Assembly (NCBI RefSeq): GCF_965208895.1
Contig: NZ_OZ242363.1
Coordinates: 186,001 to 250,000 of the forward strand
DNA: 64,000 nt
Reading direction: 5' to 3'
Source: Poriferisodalis sp965208895
GTDB taxonomy: Bacteria; Actinomycetota; Acidimicrobiia; Acidimicrobiales; Poriferisodalaceae
The translations under genes were made by a program, and so were the position numbers. Under the pieces are notes generated by a model, which had not been told where the DNA came from, made no database searches, and saw only the letters and a list, made by a program, of their open reading frames with translations. Of this stretch, positions 43,998 through 52,009 are shown piece by piece. The stretch's first letter is position 1; every line of letters starts with the position of its first letter.

Positions 43998-45221
43998 GGT
44001 CACGGTTACTTCCGGTTCCGGCGGCGGAGGCCCCGTGCGGTAGTTCCGCACCACCTGACTCCAGGTGAGTTGCCATTCTTTCCAGTTCGCGCCCACATAG
44101 GCAGGATCGGGCCGGTACGGATGCACCGTCACTCCGAACTCAGTCCACTCAGGCGCGCTCACGATGTCACTGCGAGCAGGTCTCGAGCCGAAGCGATCGC
44201 TGATGCCGAACTGGAAGAGCGGCTCACCCATGGCGTCGATCAACCGCCCGCCGAGGGAAGCGTTCTGCGCGCCCGCCACGACGCCGGCATAGAACCCGAT
44301 CCGGACGCAGTCTTCGGTCACGACTGCGATGTCCAGCGCGGGAGGCAGGCCGGGCTGGTATTCGGCGTACACCGACGGCAACCCTGTAGTGCCCCACGTC
44401 ATCGGCCGGCGCCCGCGCAGCGACGCCAGCGTCACCGGATCGGGATCGTCCTGACTGATCGGCCGCTCCGGGGGCGGCTCCCCGCCCGCAAACCGCTCGA
44501 ACGTCGCGATCTCCCAGCTAGGCGCGAGTTCGACGTCCCACCTGAGCATCTGGTCGAGCACCTGAGGCCACGGTGTCGCCTCGTCGTCGCCGCGTTCGGG
44601 ATACCGCCGCTCCAACGCAACCAGCAGGTAGACGCCCATCCTGGCCGTCGCGGCATCGGGGATCACCGCCGTGCCTGCGTGGGCTGGGTCCCACAGCGCA
44701 TCGAGTCCGCCCGGAACCGGTGGCGGCAAGAGCTCGGCATCGGGCAGCTCATCGATACGCCGTTCGGGCACCACGTAGAAGGACGGCAGGTAGTTGAGGC
44801 AGGCGTCGATGTAGCTGACAGGCGTCAATGCATGGTCGTCCACGGCCAAGTCGTCCACCAGCGGCCCGGGTGCCAGCGGTGCGTAGGGCTGGGTGAGGCT
44901 TCCATCGATGAAGTGTTGAAGGTCCAAAGTGTCGATGCCGACGACCACATCTGCGACCGGGTGGGCGCGGCTGCGTTCCAGCAGATCGATGACGTCGTCA
45001 GGGGTGTCTTCGCGAAACACGACGACTTCGATACCCGTCTCTTCGGTGAAGGCTTCGAGCGCCTCTGCAGGCAGATGGAAGTCGCGATGTGTCAGGACGC
45101 GCACCGCAGCGGATCCGCGGTCGGTCTCGCCGCATCCAGCTGCAATGAGGACCGCCGCGCACGCAACTGCGACACCGATGCCGGCGCGCCGGGCGCGGCC
45201 TCTACCGAAGCGTTGTGCCAT
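43989..45221 (-). CDS. Thiamine-type ABC transporter substrate-binding lipoprotein (TbpA-like)
   Basis: From ATG 45221 (MAQRFGRGRARRAG) the product has 410 residues: a signal segment with lipobox LIAAGC, then a periplasmic-binding-protein fold of the TbpA/iron type. VRVLTHRDFHLP, HPVADVVVGIDTLDLQ, TPVSYIDACLNYL and NWKEWQLTWSQVV are consistent with thiamine-binding proteins. It overlaps the thiamine pyrophosphokinase gene by 20 bp, which supports thiamine as ligand. No permease gene is next to it. The open frame reaches 45287, but the ATG at 45221 gives a proper signal peptide. Confidence 0.82.
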   Translation of the reverse strand: MAQRFGRGRARRAGIGVAVACAAVLIAAGCGETDRGSAAVRVLTHRDFHLPAEALEAFTEETGIEVVVFREDTPDDVIDLLERSRAHPVADVVVGIDTLDLQHFIDGSLTQPYAPLAPGPLVDDLAVDDHALTPVSYIDACLNYLPSFYVVPERRIDELPDAELLPPPVPGGLDALWDPAHAGTAVIPDAATARMGVYLLVALERRYPERGDDEATPWPQVLDQMLRWDVELAPSWEIATFERFAGGEPPPERPISQDDPDPVTLASLRGRRPMTWGTTGLPSVYAEYQPGLPPALDIAVVTEDCVRIGFYAGVVAGAQNASLGGRLIDAMGEPLFQFGISDRFGSRPARSDIVSAPEWTEFGVTVHPYRPDPAYVGANWKEWQLTWSQVVRNYRTGPPPPEPEVTVTLP

Positions 45222-45906
45222 GTGTCTGAATCGCGAGGATGGTGCCTGCGCGCACTTCGAGGCGGGCAGAAGTCGCTGCAAGCTCATTGCTGAGCCCGAG
45301 AGATGATGCGCTGCGCAGCGGCATCAGCGCCGTCAGGTTCCAGCGCAGCCCCCTCGTGAGCACGCTGGCGGTCCCGCCGACCGCGAGCAACGAGAGCAGG
45401 TTCCCGTCCTCGAACGGCAGCGGCAACGTCATGCCTGCGGTTGCAGCGCGCACGACACTCGTCCCGATGTAGGCGGTGAGCGGCAGCGCGGCGTACCGCG
45501 GCCGGGCCAGCATCGTCACGCCGATCATCATGTGGTCGAGCCTGCCCCCAGCGCCGCTCAACAGGGCGATCCCATCGGGATCCAGACTCCAGGCGAAGCT
45601 CAAGGCCAGGTCCAAATCGCTGTGCGCCTTGTCGGGATGATGCCGTTGAACGACGAGGTCGGGCCATTCTTCGCGGGCACGGTTCAGCATGCCGGGATCG
45701 ACGGAGTCGAAGTCGCCGAGGACCACGTGAGGTCGCAGGCCTAAGCGCAGAGCGTGAGCCAGACCGCGGTCCACGGCGATCACACAAGTGGGTTCGCCAG
45801 GCGGCAACCGGCGCGGCGCGTTCGGCCCGCCGTCAATGATCCAGACGCACCGCGCATCGAGCCGCGCAACATCGGCGGACGGTTCGCCGGACCCAGCAGA
45901 CCCCAT
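45202..45906 (-). CDS. thiN: Thiamine pyrophosphokinase
   Basis: The 234-residue protein has the conserved nucleotide/substrate segment DRGLAHALRLGLRPHVVLGD followed by FDSVD, and PDKAHSDLDLALSFA. These are the hallmark acidic motifs of thiamine pyrophosphokinases (GDFDS and the KxxSDxxLA pattern). GAGGRLDHMMIGV supplies the GxxGRxDH motif. It makes thiamine diphosphate from thiamine and ATP in the cytoplasm. The gene overlaps the thiamine-type binding-protein gene, so uptake and activation are coupled. The gene symbol thiN is used here for the bacterial thiamine pyrophosphokinase. Confidence 0.85.
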   Translation of the reverse strand: MGSAGSGEPSADVARLDARCVWIIDGGPNAPRRLPPGEPTCVIAVDRGLAHALRLGLRPHVVLGDFDSVDPGMLNRAREEWPDLVVQRHHPDKAHSDLDLALSFAWSLDPDGIALLSGAGGRLDHMMIGVTMLARPRYAALPLTAYIGTSVVRAATAGMTLPLPFEDGNLLSLLAVGGTASVLTRGLRWNLTALMPLRSASSLGLSNELAATSARLEVRAGTILAIQTHGTTLR

Positions 45907-45951
45907 GACACCAGTGTGACCCCGAGCGGCCCAACACAGATGTCATAGCAG

Positions 45952-46022
45952 TGGCGGCGGCAGGAGACTCTGCGACGTTGCGACCTGCCGGATCGCGGGA
46001 GCAGAGGGTTCTGCCGCCGCCA
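45952..46022. repeat. Palindromic repeat family B, copy 1
   Basis: TGGCGGCGGCAG (45952-45963) is perfectly complementary to CTGCCGCCGCCA (46011-46022). Inside, CTCTGC (45968-45973) pairs with GCAGAG (46001-46006), with GAGA and GGTT as internal loop. The core reads GACGTTGCGACCTGCCGGAT. It forms a 71-bp cruciform/hairpin. Confidence 0.85.
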
Positions 46023-46104
46023 CAGCGGGCGCAGTGAACTCTGCGACGTTGCGACCGGCCGGATCGCTGGAGCAGAAGGCACTGCCGCCTGCCCAGCGGG
46101 CGCA
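46023..46104. repeat. Palindromic repeat family B, copy 2
   Basis: The core ACTCTGCGACGTTGCGACC and GCCGGATCGCTGGAGCAG matches copy 1 at about 85 percent. Outer arms are partly degraded (GGCGCAGTG versus CACTGCCGCC). An 11-bp direct repeat CAGCGGGCGCA flanks the copy at 46023-46033 and 46094-46104, which may be an insertion-site duplication. It lies just upstream of the PBP1A start. Confidence 0.75.
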
Positions 46105-46131
46105 CAGTGTTGCGCGGTCCGGCCCGGTACC

Positions 46132-48411
46132 TTGCAGAACAACGTGGACGTCGCCCGCCGCCTCGCCAGGCTGCCCCTGCTCGCCGTGATGATCGCGGTC
46201 TGCGCGGCCGTCGTCACCGTCGGCGCACGAGCCTCCGCGCCGCACGTCGCTCGCACGTTCGACGCCGTCGAACGCGATCGCGACCACATCACGATCGACC
46301 TTCGGCCCGGCGCCCAGCGAACCCAAGTCTTCGACTCCGCGGGCAGTCAGATCGGCATCCTGCTCAACGACATCGACCGCGAGATCATCACGCTGGACCA
46401 AGTCCCCGCCGACGTGATTGCCACGATCGTCGCCGTGGAAGACAGCAAGTTCTGGCTCCACAACGGAGTGGATCTGCGAGCGACCGCACGAGCCTTGGTA
46501 TCGAACGTGTCCGCAGGCGGGATTGCATCGGGCGGCTCCACCATCACTCAGCAGATCGTCAAGCTCCGCGTGGTCGGCAGCGAGCGCAGCTTCAATCGCA
46601 AGATTCGCGAAGCGGTGATCGCGGCCCGGCTTGAGGAGGACTTCACCAAGGAGGAGATCCTCGAGTTCTACGTCAACGAGGTGTACCTCGGGAACGGGGC
46701 CTACGGCTTGCAAGCAGGGGCCGAAACCTACTTCGGCAAGGACGTGTCGGCGCTCGATGTCGGTGATGCGGCGTTCCTCGCCAGCTTGATTCGCAGCCCC
46801 GGCTTGTTTGACGGGTTCGATCAGAACATCGACACGATGACGCGCCGCCGCAGCAGATCGCTGCAGCAAGCCGTTGACGCCGGGGTCATCAGCGAGACCC
46901 AGCGGGACGCCTTTGAGCGCCGGCCGCTGCCGAGCCGCAACCTGTCGCCTCGCCGTACCGATGTGGCGCTGCGACGCGACTACTTCTTGGTGGAGGTGCG
47001 GCGGGCGCTGCTGTCGAATCCGGCGCTCGGCGACACCTACCAGGCACGTTTCAGCCAAGTATTCGGCGGCGGCCTGAGGGTGTGGACGACGCTGCGTCCC
47101 GAGTTGCAGACGGCCATGCGTACCTCGGTGGCCGAAGTCCTGCCCGAAGGCACCGGCGAGTTCGAAGTGTCCATTGTCAGCGTCGATCCGTCGACGGGAG
47201 CAGTGCTCGCCTTCATCGGCGGCCCTGCCTTCAGTGACTCCGAGTTCAATCTCGCCACGCAGGGCCGGCGGCAACCCGGTTCGTCGTACAAGACCTATGT
47301 CCTTGCGGCTGCGATCGAGCGCGCCGGCCTCTATCCCTTCGACACGATCAGCGGCCAGGGACCGTGCGTCTTCCCCAACCCGCCGCTCGATGACTACGAA
47401 GTGAGCAACTTCGCGAACAGCCCAGGTCGGGTCTCAACCATCAAGGACCAGACGACTGCCAGCTCGAACTGTGCGTTCGTCCGACTCGGCTTGGTCACGG
47501 GACTCGACGAGGTCGTGGGGATGGCTAACCGCCTCGTCGGCCGCTCAGGCGACGACGGCTTCTTGCCGTATCCGTCGATCTCGCTCGGTGCGCAGGAGGT
47601 CACACCGCTTGAGCAGGCGGTGGGGTACGGCACGTTCGCCAACGGCGGCGTGAGGATGGAGCCGTTCTATGTCACTCGCATCGAGAACAACTTCGGCGAA
47701 GTGCTCTACGAGCACGTGCCGCACGGGCGGCGGGTGGTGGCGCCATCGACGGCGGACTGGGTGACATCCGTGCTGGAAGAGAACGTGCAATCGGGAACCG
47801 GCACGCGATCTCGGCTGGCAAGCGGACAGATCTCTGCGGGCAAGACCGGGACGACGCAGTCGTTCCATGACGCCTGGTTCGTCGGGTACACCCCGCACAT
47901 GTCGACTGCGGTGTGGATGGGTCACCCCGACGAGCAAGTACCGATGGGTGAGATCCAGGACCGCCGGGCGACCGGCGGGTGGATCCCTGCTCGCATCTGG
48001 GCTGCCTATATGGGGCGGGCCTTGGACGGCACCCCATTGCGAGGGTTCTCGCCCGCGCCACCGCCGCCGCGAGCAAGCCAGTACCTCTTCCTGTCCGGGG
48101 ACACGTGCTCGGTTGCAGTAGCAGTGTCGCCTTCGGAGCCGCCGCTCGAATTCGACCTGCCGTGCAGCATGGTCCGGCCAACCGACGACAACACATTCGA
48201 GCCGCTGCCGGACGCGCTGTGCAAGGTCGCAGTGCCGGCAGGTGAAGGCGACTCGAGGTTCGAGTGGATTCGCTGCACGCAGATTGCCACCGAACTCGGG
48301 GCGCGGGCCACAGAACCCATCGGCGATACTGACGAATCCATCCCGCCCGAAGACGCCGATCCGACTGGCACGGAAACGGGCACCGACGCCACTGAGGACG
48401 ACCAGGCCTGA
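46132..48411 (+). CDS. Class A penicillin-binding protein (PBP1A type)
   Basis: The 759-residue bifunctional peptidoglycan synthase starts at TTG 46132, with a GTG at 46144 as alternative. One N-terminal membrane segment (LPLLAVMIAVCAAVVTVGA) is followed by the GT51 domain, with catalytic Glu103 in EDSKFWLHNG and GGSTITQQIVKL. The transpeptidase domain has the nucleophile Ser384 in GSSYKTY (SxxK), ASSNCAF (SxN) and AGKTGTTQSFHD (KTG). The C-terminus is an acidic Thr/Glu/Asp-rich tail. It acts at the outer face of the cell membrane. Two copies of repeat B lie immediately upstream. Confidence 0.92.
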   Translation: MQNNVDVARRLARLPLLAVMIAVCAAVVTVGARASAPHVARTFDAVERDRDHITIDLRPGAQRTQVFDSAGSQIGILLNDIDREIITLDQVPADVIATIVAVEDSKFWLHNGVDLRATARALVSNVSAGGIASGGSTITQQIVKLRVVGSERSFNRKIREAVIAARLEEDFTKEEILEFYVNEVYLGNGAYGLQAGAETYFGKDVSALDVGDAAFLASLIRSPGLFDGFDQNIDTMTRRRSRSLQQAVDAGVISETQRDAFERRPLPSRNLSPRRTDVALRRDYFLVEVRRALLSNPALGDTYQARFSQVFGGGLRVWTTLRPELQTAMRTSVAEVLPEGTGEFEVSIVSVDPSTGAVLAFIGGPAFSDSEFNLATQGRRQPGSSYKTYVLAAAIERAGLYPFDTISGQGPCVFPNPPLDDYEVSNFANSPGRVSTIKDQTTASSNCAFVRLGLVTGLDEVVGMANRLVGRSGDDGFLPYPSISLGAQEVTPLEQAVGYGTFANGGVRMEPFYVTRIENNFGEVLYEHVPHGRRVVAPSTADWVTSVLEENVQSGTGTRSRLASGQISAGKTGTTQSFHDAWFVGYTPHMSTAVWMGHPDEQVPMGEIQDRRATGGWIPARIWAAYMGRALDGTPLRGFSPAPPPPRASQYLFLSGDTCSVAVAVSPSEPPLEFDLPCSMVRPTDDNTFEPLPDALCKVAVPAGEGDSRFEWIRCTQIATELGARATEPIGDTDESIPPEDADPTGTETGTDATEDDQA

Positions 48412-48445
48412 GCTCGATGCACGATCACCTGACTGCCCGACAGCG

Positions 48446-49231
48446 ATGAACTCCCAAGCCCCTGGACCTGGCGCTTCCGGGCTCGGCACGGGCTCCGCTG
48501 CGGAGGCTTCGGCGCCGAGTCGAATTGAAGTTCTCGCCCAGATAGGCGACCTCGACGTACGACTCGATCAGATCACTCATCATGTCGAGCACCTGCCTGA
48601 ACGCGCGGTCCGTGCCGATATCGAATCCGAGATGCGCGCTTTCGCTGCGGAGGCGAAGGTGCTTGACGCTCAGATCGCTGAATTGGAACGCCAGCAGCGG
48701 CGGCACGAAGATGAAGTTGCGCGCATCGAAGCCAAGCGTGCCCACAACTCCGAGCGACTGTACGAGAGTCACCTGACGTCGCCCAAGGAGGCTGAAGCAC
48801 TCACGACTGAAGCGGCCTCGCTCGCTCGGCGCCAGACCGAGATCGAGGATCACATCCTGGAGCTGATGGAGGGTCTTGAGCCCCTCAACGATGCTCGCGC
48901 CGCACTGGCAGCGCGCCAGTCGGAAGCTCGTGAACGCATGAATGTCGCCGATGCCTCCATCGCAGCCGCCGAGAGCCAGGCCGCCAGCGAACGCAGCGAG
49001 GTGCTCAGCGCACGTGAGTCGCTCGTGGCCTCAGCCGATCCCTCCCTGGTCACGGTGTACGAGAGACGCCGCACAGCAGCCCGTGGGGCACCCGTCCTCG
49101 GACGGCTTGTCGGCACCACCTGCAGTGCGTGCCACCTCGAGGTTTCCTCGGTCGACTACGAGCAGATCTTGCACCTCGGGCCGGACGAGCTCGCCGAGTG
49201 CCCCCAGTGCGGTGCTCTGCTGGTCCGCTGA
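48446..49231 (+). CDS. Coiled-coil protein with C-terminal zinc ribbon
   Basis: From ATG 48446 (MNSQAPGPGASG) the product has 261 residues: a long helical coiled coil (about residues 30-200, rich in Glu, Arg, Ala), then a C4 zinc ribbon with CSACHLEV and CPQCGALLVR. This layout is widespread in Actinomycetota as a C4-type zinc-ribbon protein of unknown role, often near histidine-phosphatase or RNase H genes. A histidine phosphatase follows 0.6 kb downstream, which matches that context. Confidence 0.82.
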   Translation: MNSQAPGPGASGLGTGSAAEASAPSRIEVLAQIGDLDVRLDQITHHVEHLPERAVRADIESEMRAFAAEAKVLDAQIAELERQQRRHEDEVARIEAKRAHNSERLYESHLTSPKEAEALTTEAASLARRQTEIEDHILELMEGLEPLNDARAALAARQSEARERMNVADASIAAAESQAASERSEVLSARESLVASADPSLVTVYERRRTAARGAPVLGRLVGTTCSACHLEVSSVDYEQILHLGPDELAECPQCGALLVR

Positions 49232-49273
49232 GCGAGCGGCTGAGCCGAACCAGCGCCGCGGGAGACCAGCCTG

Positions 49274-49795
49274 ATGCTGCTGTGGTTTGTGGCGACGTCG
49301 CTGGTCGCCATGCGCTGGACCTTCGGAGATCCTGCGATCGATCATCGCCTCATCGTGGCGGGCGCGCTGCTGCCCGACGTCCTGCACGTTGCGAGCGGGG
49401 GAGCGCCCGTCATGCACTCATTGGCGCTGCCTGCGGGCGGGCTCATCGCGGTGATGCTGGTGACGGTTGGGCGGCGCCGGGCGCGTCGGCGCTGGCTGGC
49501 GCTGCCCATCGGCGTCTTCTGGCACCAGTTGTTCGATGGCGCGTGGCTGCAGTCCACACTGTTCTGGTGGCCGTTCGGCGGGGATGCCGCCGATGCGACC
49601 TTTCCGCTGGCCGCTCGGGGAATCTGGTTGATCGCCATGATGGAACTCGCAGGCCTCGCCGGCTGCTGGTGGATCTGGCGCGCGTCCGCGATGGTGCACA
49701 GCCGGACGGCTCGAACCGACTTCTGGCGGACCGGCCGTTTGGCGTACCGTTCTGGACCGCAGTACCGGCGTGGAGCCGGCGGAGGCAATGCCTGA
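49274..49795 (+). CDS. Small multi-pass membrane protein
   Basis: The 173-residue protein has four probable membrane segments (for example LIVAGALLPDVLHVA, LPAGGLIAVMLVTVG, GIWLIAMMELAGLAGCWWIW). The motif GDPAIDHRLIVAGALLPD followed by a conserved His in VMHSLAL resembles membrane-bound YdjM-like hydrolases, but the match is weak. Its TGA (49793-49795) overlaps the first duplicated start of the following phosphatase gene. Confidence 0.65.
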   Translation: MLLWFVATSLVAMRWTFGDPAIDHRLIVAGALLPDVLHVASGGAPVMHSLALPAGGLIAVMLVTVGRRRARRRWLALPIGVFWHQLFDGAWLQSTLFWWPFGGDAADATFPLAARGIWLIAMMELAGLAGCWWIWRASAMVHSRTARTDFWRTGRLAYRSGPQYRRGAGGGNA

Positions 49796-49878
49796 TGATT
49801 CTCGTGCGTCACGGCCGCCCATGCTGATTCTCGTGCGTCACGGCCGCCCATGCTGATCCTCGTGCGCCACGGGCGCAC
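49795..49878 (+). repeat. Triplicated start region of the histidine-phosphatase gene
   Basis: The unit ATGCTGATTCTCGTGCGTCA followed by CGGCCGCCC (29 bp) occurs three times in tandem: 49795-49820 (missing CTG), 49821-49849, and the real gene start at 49850 onward, with slight divergence. Because 29 is not a multiple of three, the first two copies encode only MILVRHGRPC and MLILVRHGRPC before a TGA. Each mini-ORF ends within a few bases of the next ATG. Confidence 0.88.
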
Positions 49879-50446
49879 GAGTGCCAACGCGGCAGGTCTT
49901 CTGCAGGGTCGGGTCGACAACGAACTCGACCAGGTGGGGATTCAGCAAGCGGATCAGATTGCTGCCGCGCTGTCGCTCGGTGATCAGCGGCCGGACAGGA
50001 TCGTGTCCTCGCCACTGAAACGGGCCCGCCAGACCGCGGAGGCCACGCGTCGTTTGCTGGGAATGGAGATGACCGTCGACGAACGCTGGGCGGAGCTGGA
50101 TTACGGCGAGTGGGACGGAGCGCCGATCTCCGAGGTACGTCCCAACATGTGGCGGCAATGGCGTTCTGACCCCGGATTCACGCTGCCAGGCGGCGAGTCT
50201 TTGGTGGAGCTCAACAAACGTGTCGGGGCTGCCTGCAATGATTTGGCCGAGGAAGCCTCATCTCGGAACATCGCGGTGTTCACCCATGTGTCGCCGATTA
50301 AGTCGGCGGTGCGATGGGTGCTGGGCACCGAAGAAGAGATCTCCTGGCGAATCCACGTTTCCCAGGCCCAGATCGCGCGCATCCACTTCCGGGCCGGCGT
50401 GCCCAGACTCAGCACGTTCAACGACACGTCCCACCTCAGCAGTTGA
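49850..50446 (+). CDS. Histidine phosphatase family protein
   Basis: The 198-residue phosphoglycerate-mutase-like phosphatase has the phosphohistidine loop LVRHGRTSANAAGLLQGRVD at the N-terminus (catalytic His7), SSPLKRARQTAE, DERWAELDYGEWDG with the acid Glu, and the second active-site His in VFTHVSPIK. The family includes alpha-ribazole phosphatase, sugar-phosphate phosphatases and acid phosphatases; its position after a zinc-ribbon protein does not settle the substrate. The two upstream copies of its own start could affect initiation. Confidence 0.87.
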   Translation: MLILVRHGRTSANAAGLLQGRVDNELDQVGIQQADQIAAALSLGDQRPDRIVSSPLKRARQTAEATRRLLGMEMTVDERWAELDYGEWDGAPISEVRPNMWRQWRSDPGFTLPGGESLVELNKRVGAACNDLAEEASSRNIAVFTHVSPIKSAVRWVLGTEEEISWRIHVSQAQIARIHFRAGVPRLSTFNDTSHLSS

Positions 50447-50461
50447 GGCACAGCTTCGATA

Positions 50462-50613
50462 GCAGCGGAGGCAGCAGGAGACTCTGCGACGTTGCGACCG
50501 GTTCCCGAGTGGATGCCCCGTGAATCGTCGATGACGTAGGCAAGAAATGCGGTGCGGTGCGCATCTCTCGCCTGCCGGATCGCGGGAGCAGAGGGTTCTG
50601 CTGCCTCCGCTGC
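50462..50613. repeat. Palindromic repeat family B, copy 3 with internal insertion
   Basis: GCAGCGGAGGCAGCAG (50462-50477) is perfectly complementary to CTGCTGCCTCCGCTGC (50598-50613). CTCTGC and GCAGAG lie inside with the same GAGA and GGTT spacers as copy 1. The core GACGTTGCGAC is separated from CTGCCGGATCGCGGGA by about 73 extra bases (about 50499-50571) absent from copies 1 and 2. It follows the phosphatase gene. Confidence 0.85.
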
Positions 50614-50667
50614 GGGCTCACTCATCGACGGCCCACTCATCGACGGGGTCACCCTCTAGAGCGGGAA

Positions 50668-51061
<394 letters not shown>

Positions 51062-51095
51062 GCAATCAGGCTAGTTCCGCCAGCCGGACCTTCGA

Positions 51096-51542
51096 TCAGT
51101 GCCGGCGCCTGCGACGCGGTTCGGGGTGGGGATCCAGCAGCGAGCGCCGACGCTGCCGCGCCATGCCCGCCAGCACGCCACCCAGCGTTGCCAGCGATGC
51201 CGCCAGCAGCATCACCAGGGGAAGGCCCAGCGCCGCGACCGCTTCGCCGGAGCCGAATCGGCGAATGATCTGCACCACCACGGCAAGCGTCATCACGGGG
51301 CCCGAGCTCAGCACGGACGACAGCAGATGATGTTCGCTCGCCCTCGCGGCGGCCACCGCCCCTCCGGCGATCATTCCCAAAAAGAGCAAGCCGTTCACGG
51401 CGTATGCCGCTGTTGTCCGCTCCGCTACCAAGCTCCCGGCCACGACACCGGCCACCAGGGCAGTCCCAGTGGACACCGCAGCGCCTGCGACGACTGCTCG
51501 CCGCTCGACGCTTCGGCCGAATATCTGCAACAGACTGCGCAT
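51096..51542 (-). CDS. Small integral membrane protein, function unknown
   Basis: The 148-residue protein has four likely membrane helices: VAGAAVSTGTALVAGVVAGS, AVNGLLFLGMIAGGAVAAA, GPVMTLAVVVQIIRRF and LGLPLVMLLAASLATLGGVL (first and last trimmed). It ends in a basic Arg/His-rich tail. There is no enzymatic motif. It is divergently transcribed from whiB and ends 35 bp beyond the rnpB 5' end, so it lies upstream of rnpB on the same strand and could contain part of its promoter. Confidence 0.6.
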   Translation of the reverse strand: MRSLLQIFGRSVERRAVVAGAAVSTGTALVAGVVAGSLVAERTTAAYAVNGLLFLGMIAGGAVAAARASEHHLLSSVLSSGPVMTLAVVVQIIRRFGSGEAVAALGLPLVMLLAASLATLGGVLAGMARQRRRSLLDPHPEPRRRRRH

Positions 51543-51572
51543 GTCACGTCATACTGAACGCTCAATAAGGTC

Positions 51573-51601
51573 TTGACAAGCGGCAATGCATCGGCAAGAT
51601 T
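51573..51601 (+). promoter_or_regulatory. Sigma70-type promoter of whiB
   Basis: TTGACA (51573-51578), a 17-bp spacer, then AAGATT (51596-51601). The predicted start of transcription falls within a few bases of the whiB ATG at 51611, and no ribosome site is visible, so the mRNA may be leaderless. Confidence 0.6.
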
Positions 51602-51610
51602 GCGCGACAG

Positions 51611-52009
51611 ATGCCTACTGTCACTGCAACGCCCCGCACCTCCACGCACACCGCGAGGCCGCGACCGGCGAGCGCGGACCCCATCCGGGTGGTCGTGGAC
51701 CAACACGGAGGTCTCACTACCGACATGCTCGCCTGGCAACGTCATGCGGCGTGCCGGGGTCTCGAGGCCGAGATCTTCTACCCGCCCGAGAGCGACGCAG
51801 CGGGCGATGACGATGCGGCCTTCGAGGCGAAGGCCGTGTGCGGAGTGTGTGCGGTGTCCGGCGAATGCCTGGAATACGCGATTTCGGTCCGGGAGAAAGA
51901 AGGCGTCTGGGGTGGGCAGACCGCCGCCGAGCGTGTTCGCATCATTCGACGACGGCGCCGCGCCGCAGCGCGCGCTCGCAACGCGCAGGCGGCTGCCAAC
52001 TCGAACTGA
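51611..52009 (+). CDS. WhiB-family iron-sulfur transcriptional regulator
   Basis: The 132-residue protein has the four Fe-S cysteines Cys48 (HAACRG), Cys77, Cys80 (AVCGVC) and Cys86 (GECLEY), spaced as in the WhiB family (C...CxxCx5C). The GVWGG turn and a basic C-terminal tail (RVRIIRRRRRAAARARN) for DNA and sigma-factor binding follow. WhiB proteins are essentially restricted to Actinomycetota and their phages, which anchors the taxonomy. The stop overlaps the trpD-like ATG by one base. Confidence 0.93.
   Translation: MPTVTATPRTSTHTARPRPASADPIRVVVDQHGGLTTDMLAWQRHAACRGLEAEIFYPPESDAAGDDDAAFEAKAVCGVCAVSGECLEYAISVREKEGVWGGQTAAERVRIIRRRRRAAARARNAQAAANSN

Noticed and set aside
45907..45951. TPP riboswitch upstream of the thiamine genes
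   Set aside because: The short leader has none of the conserved TPP-riboswitch blocks such as CTGAGA; only repeat B begins there.
50499..50571. A protein-like translation inside the insertion of repeat B copy 3
   Set aside because: The frame has no start codon or ribosome site of its own and simply continues through the repeat arms.
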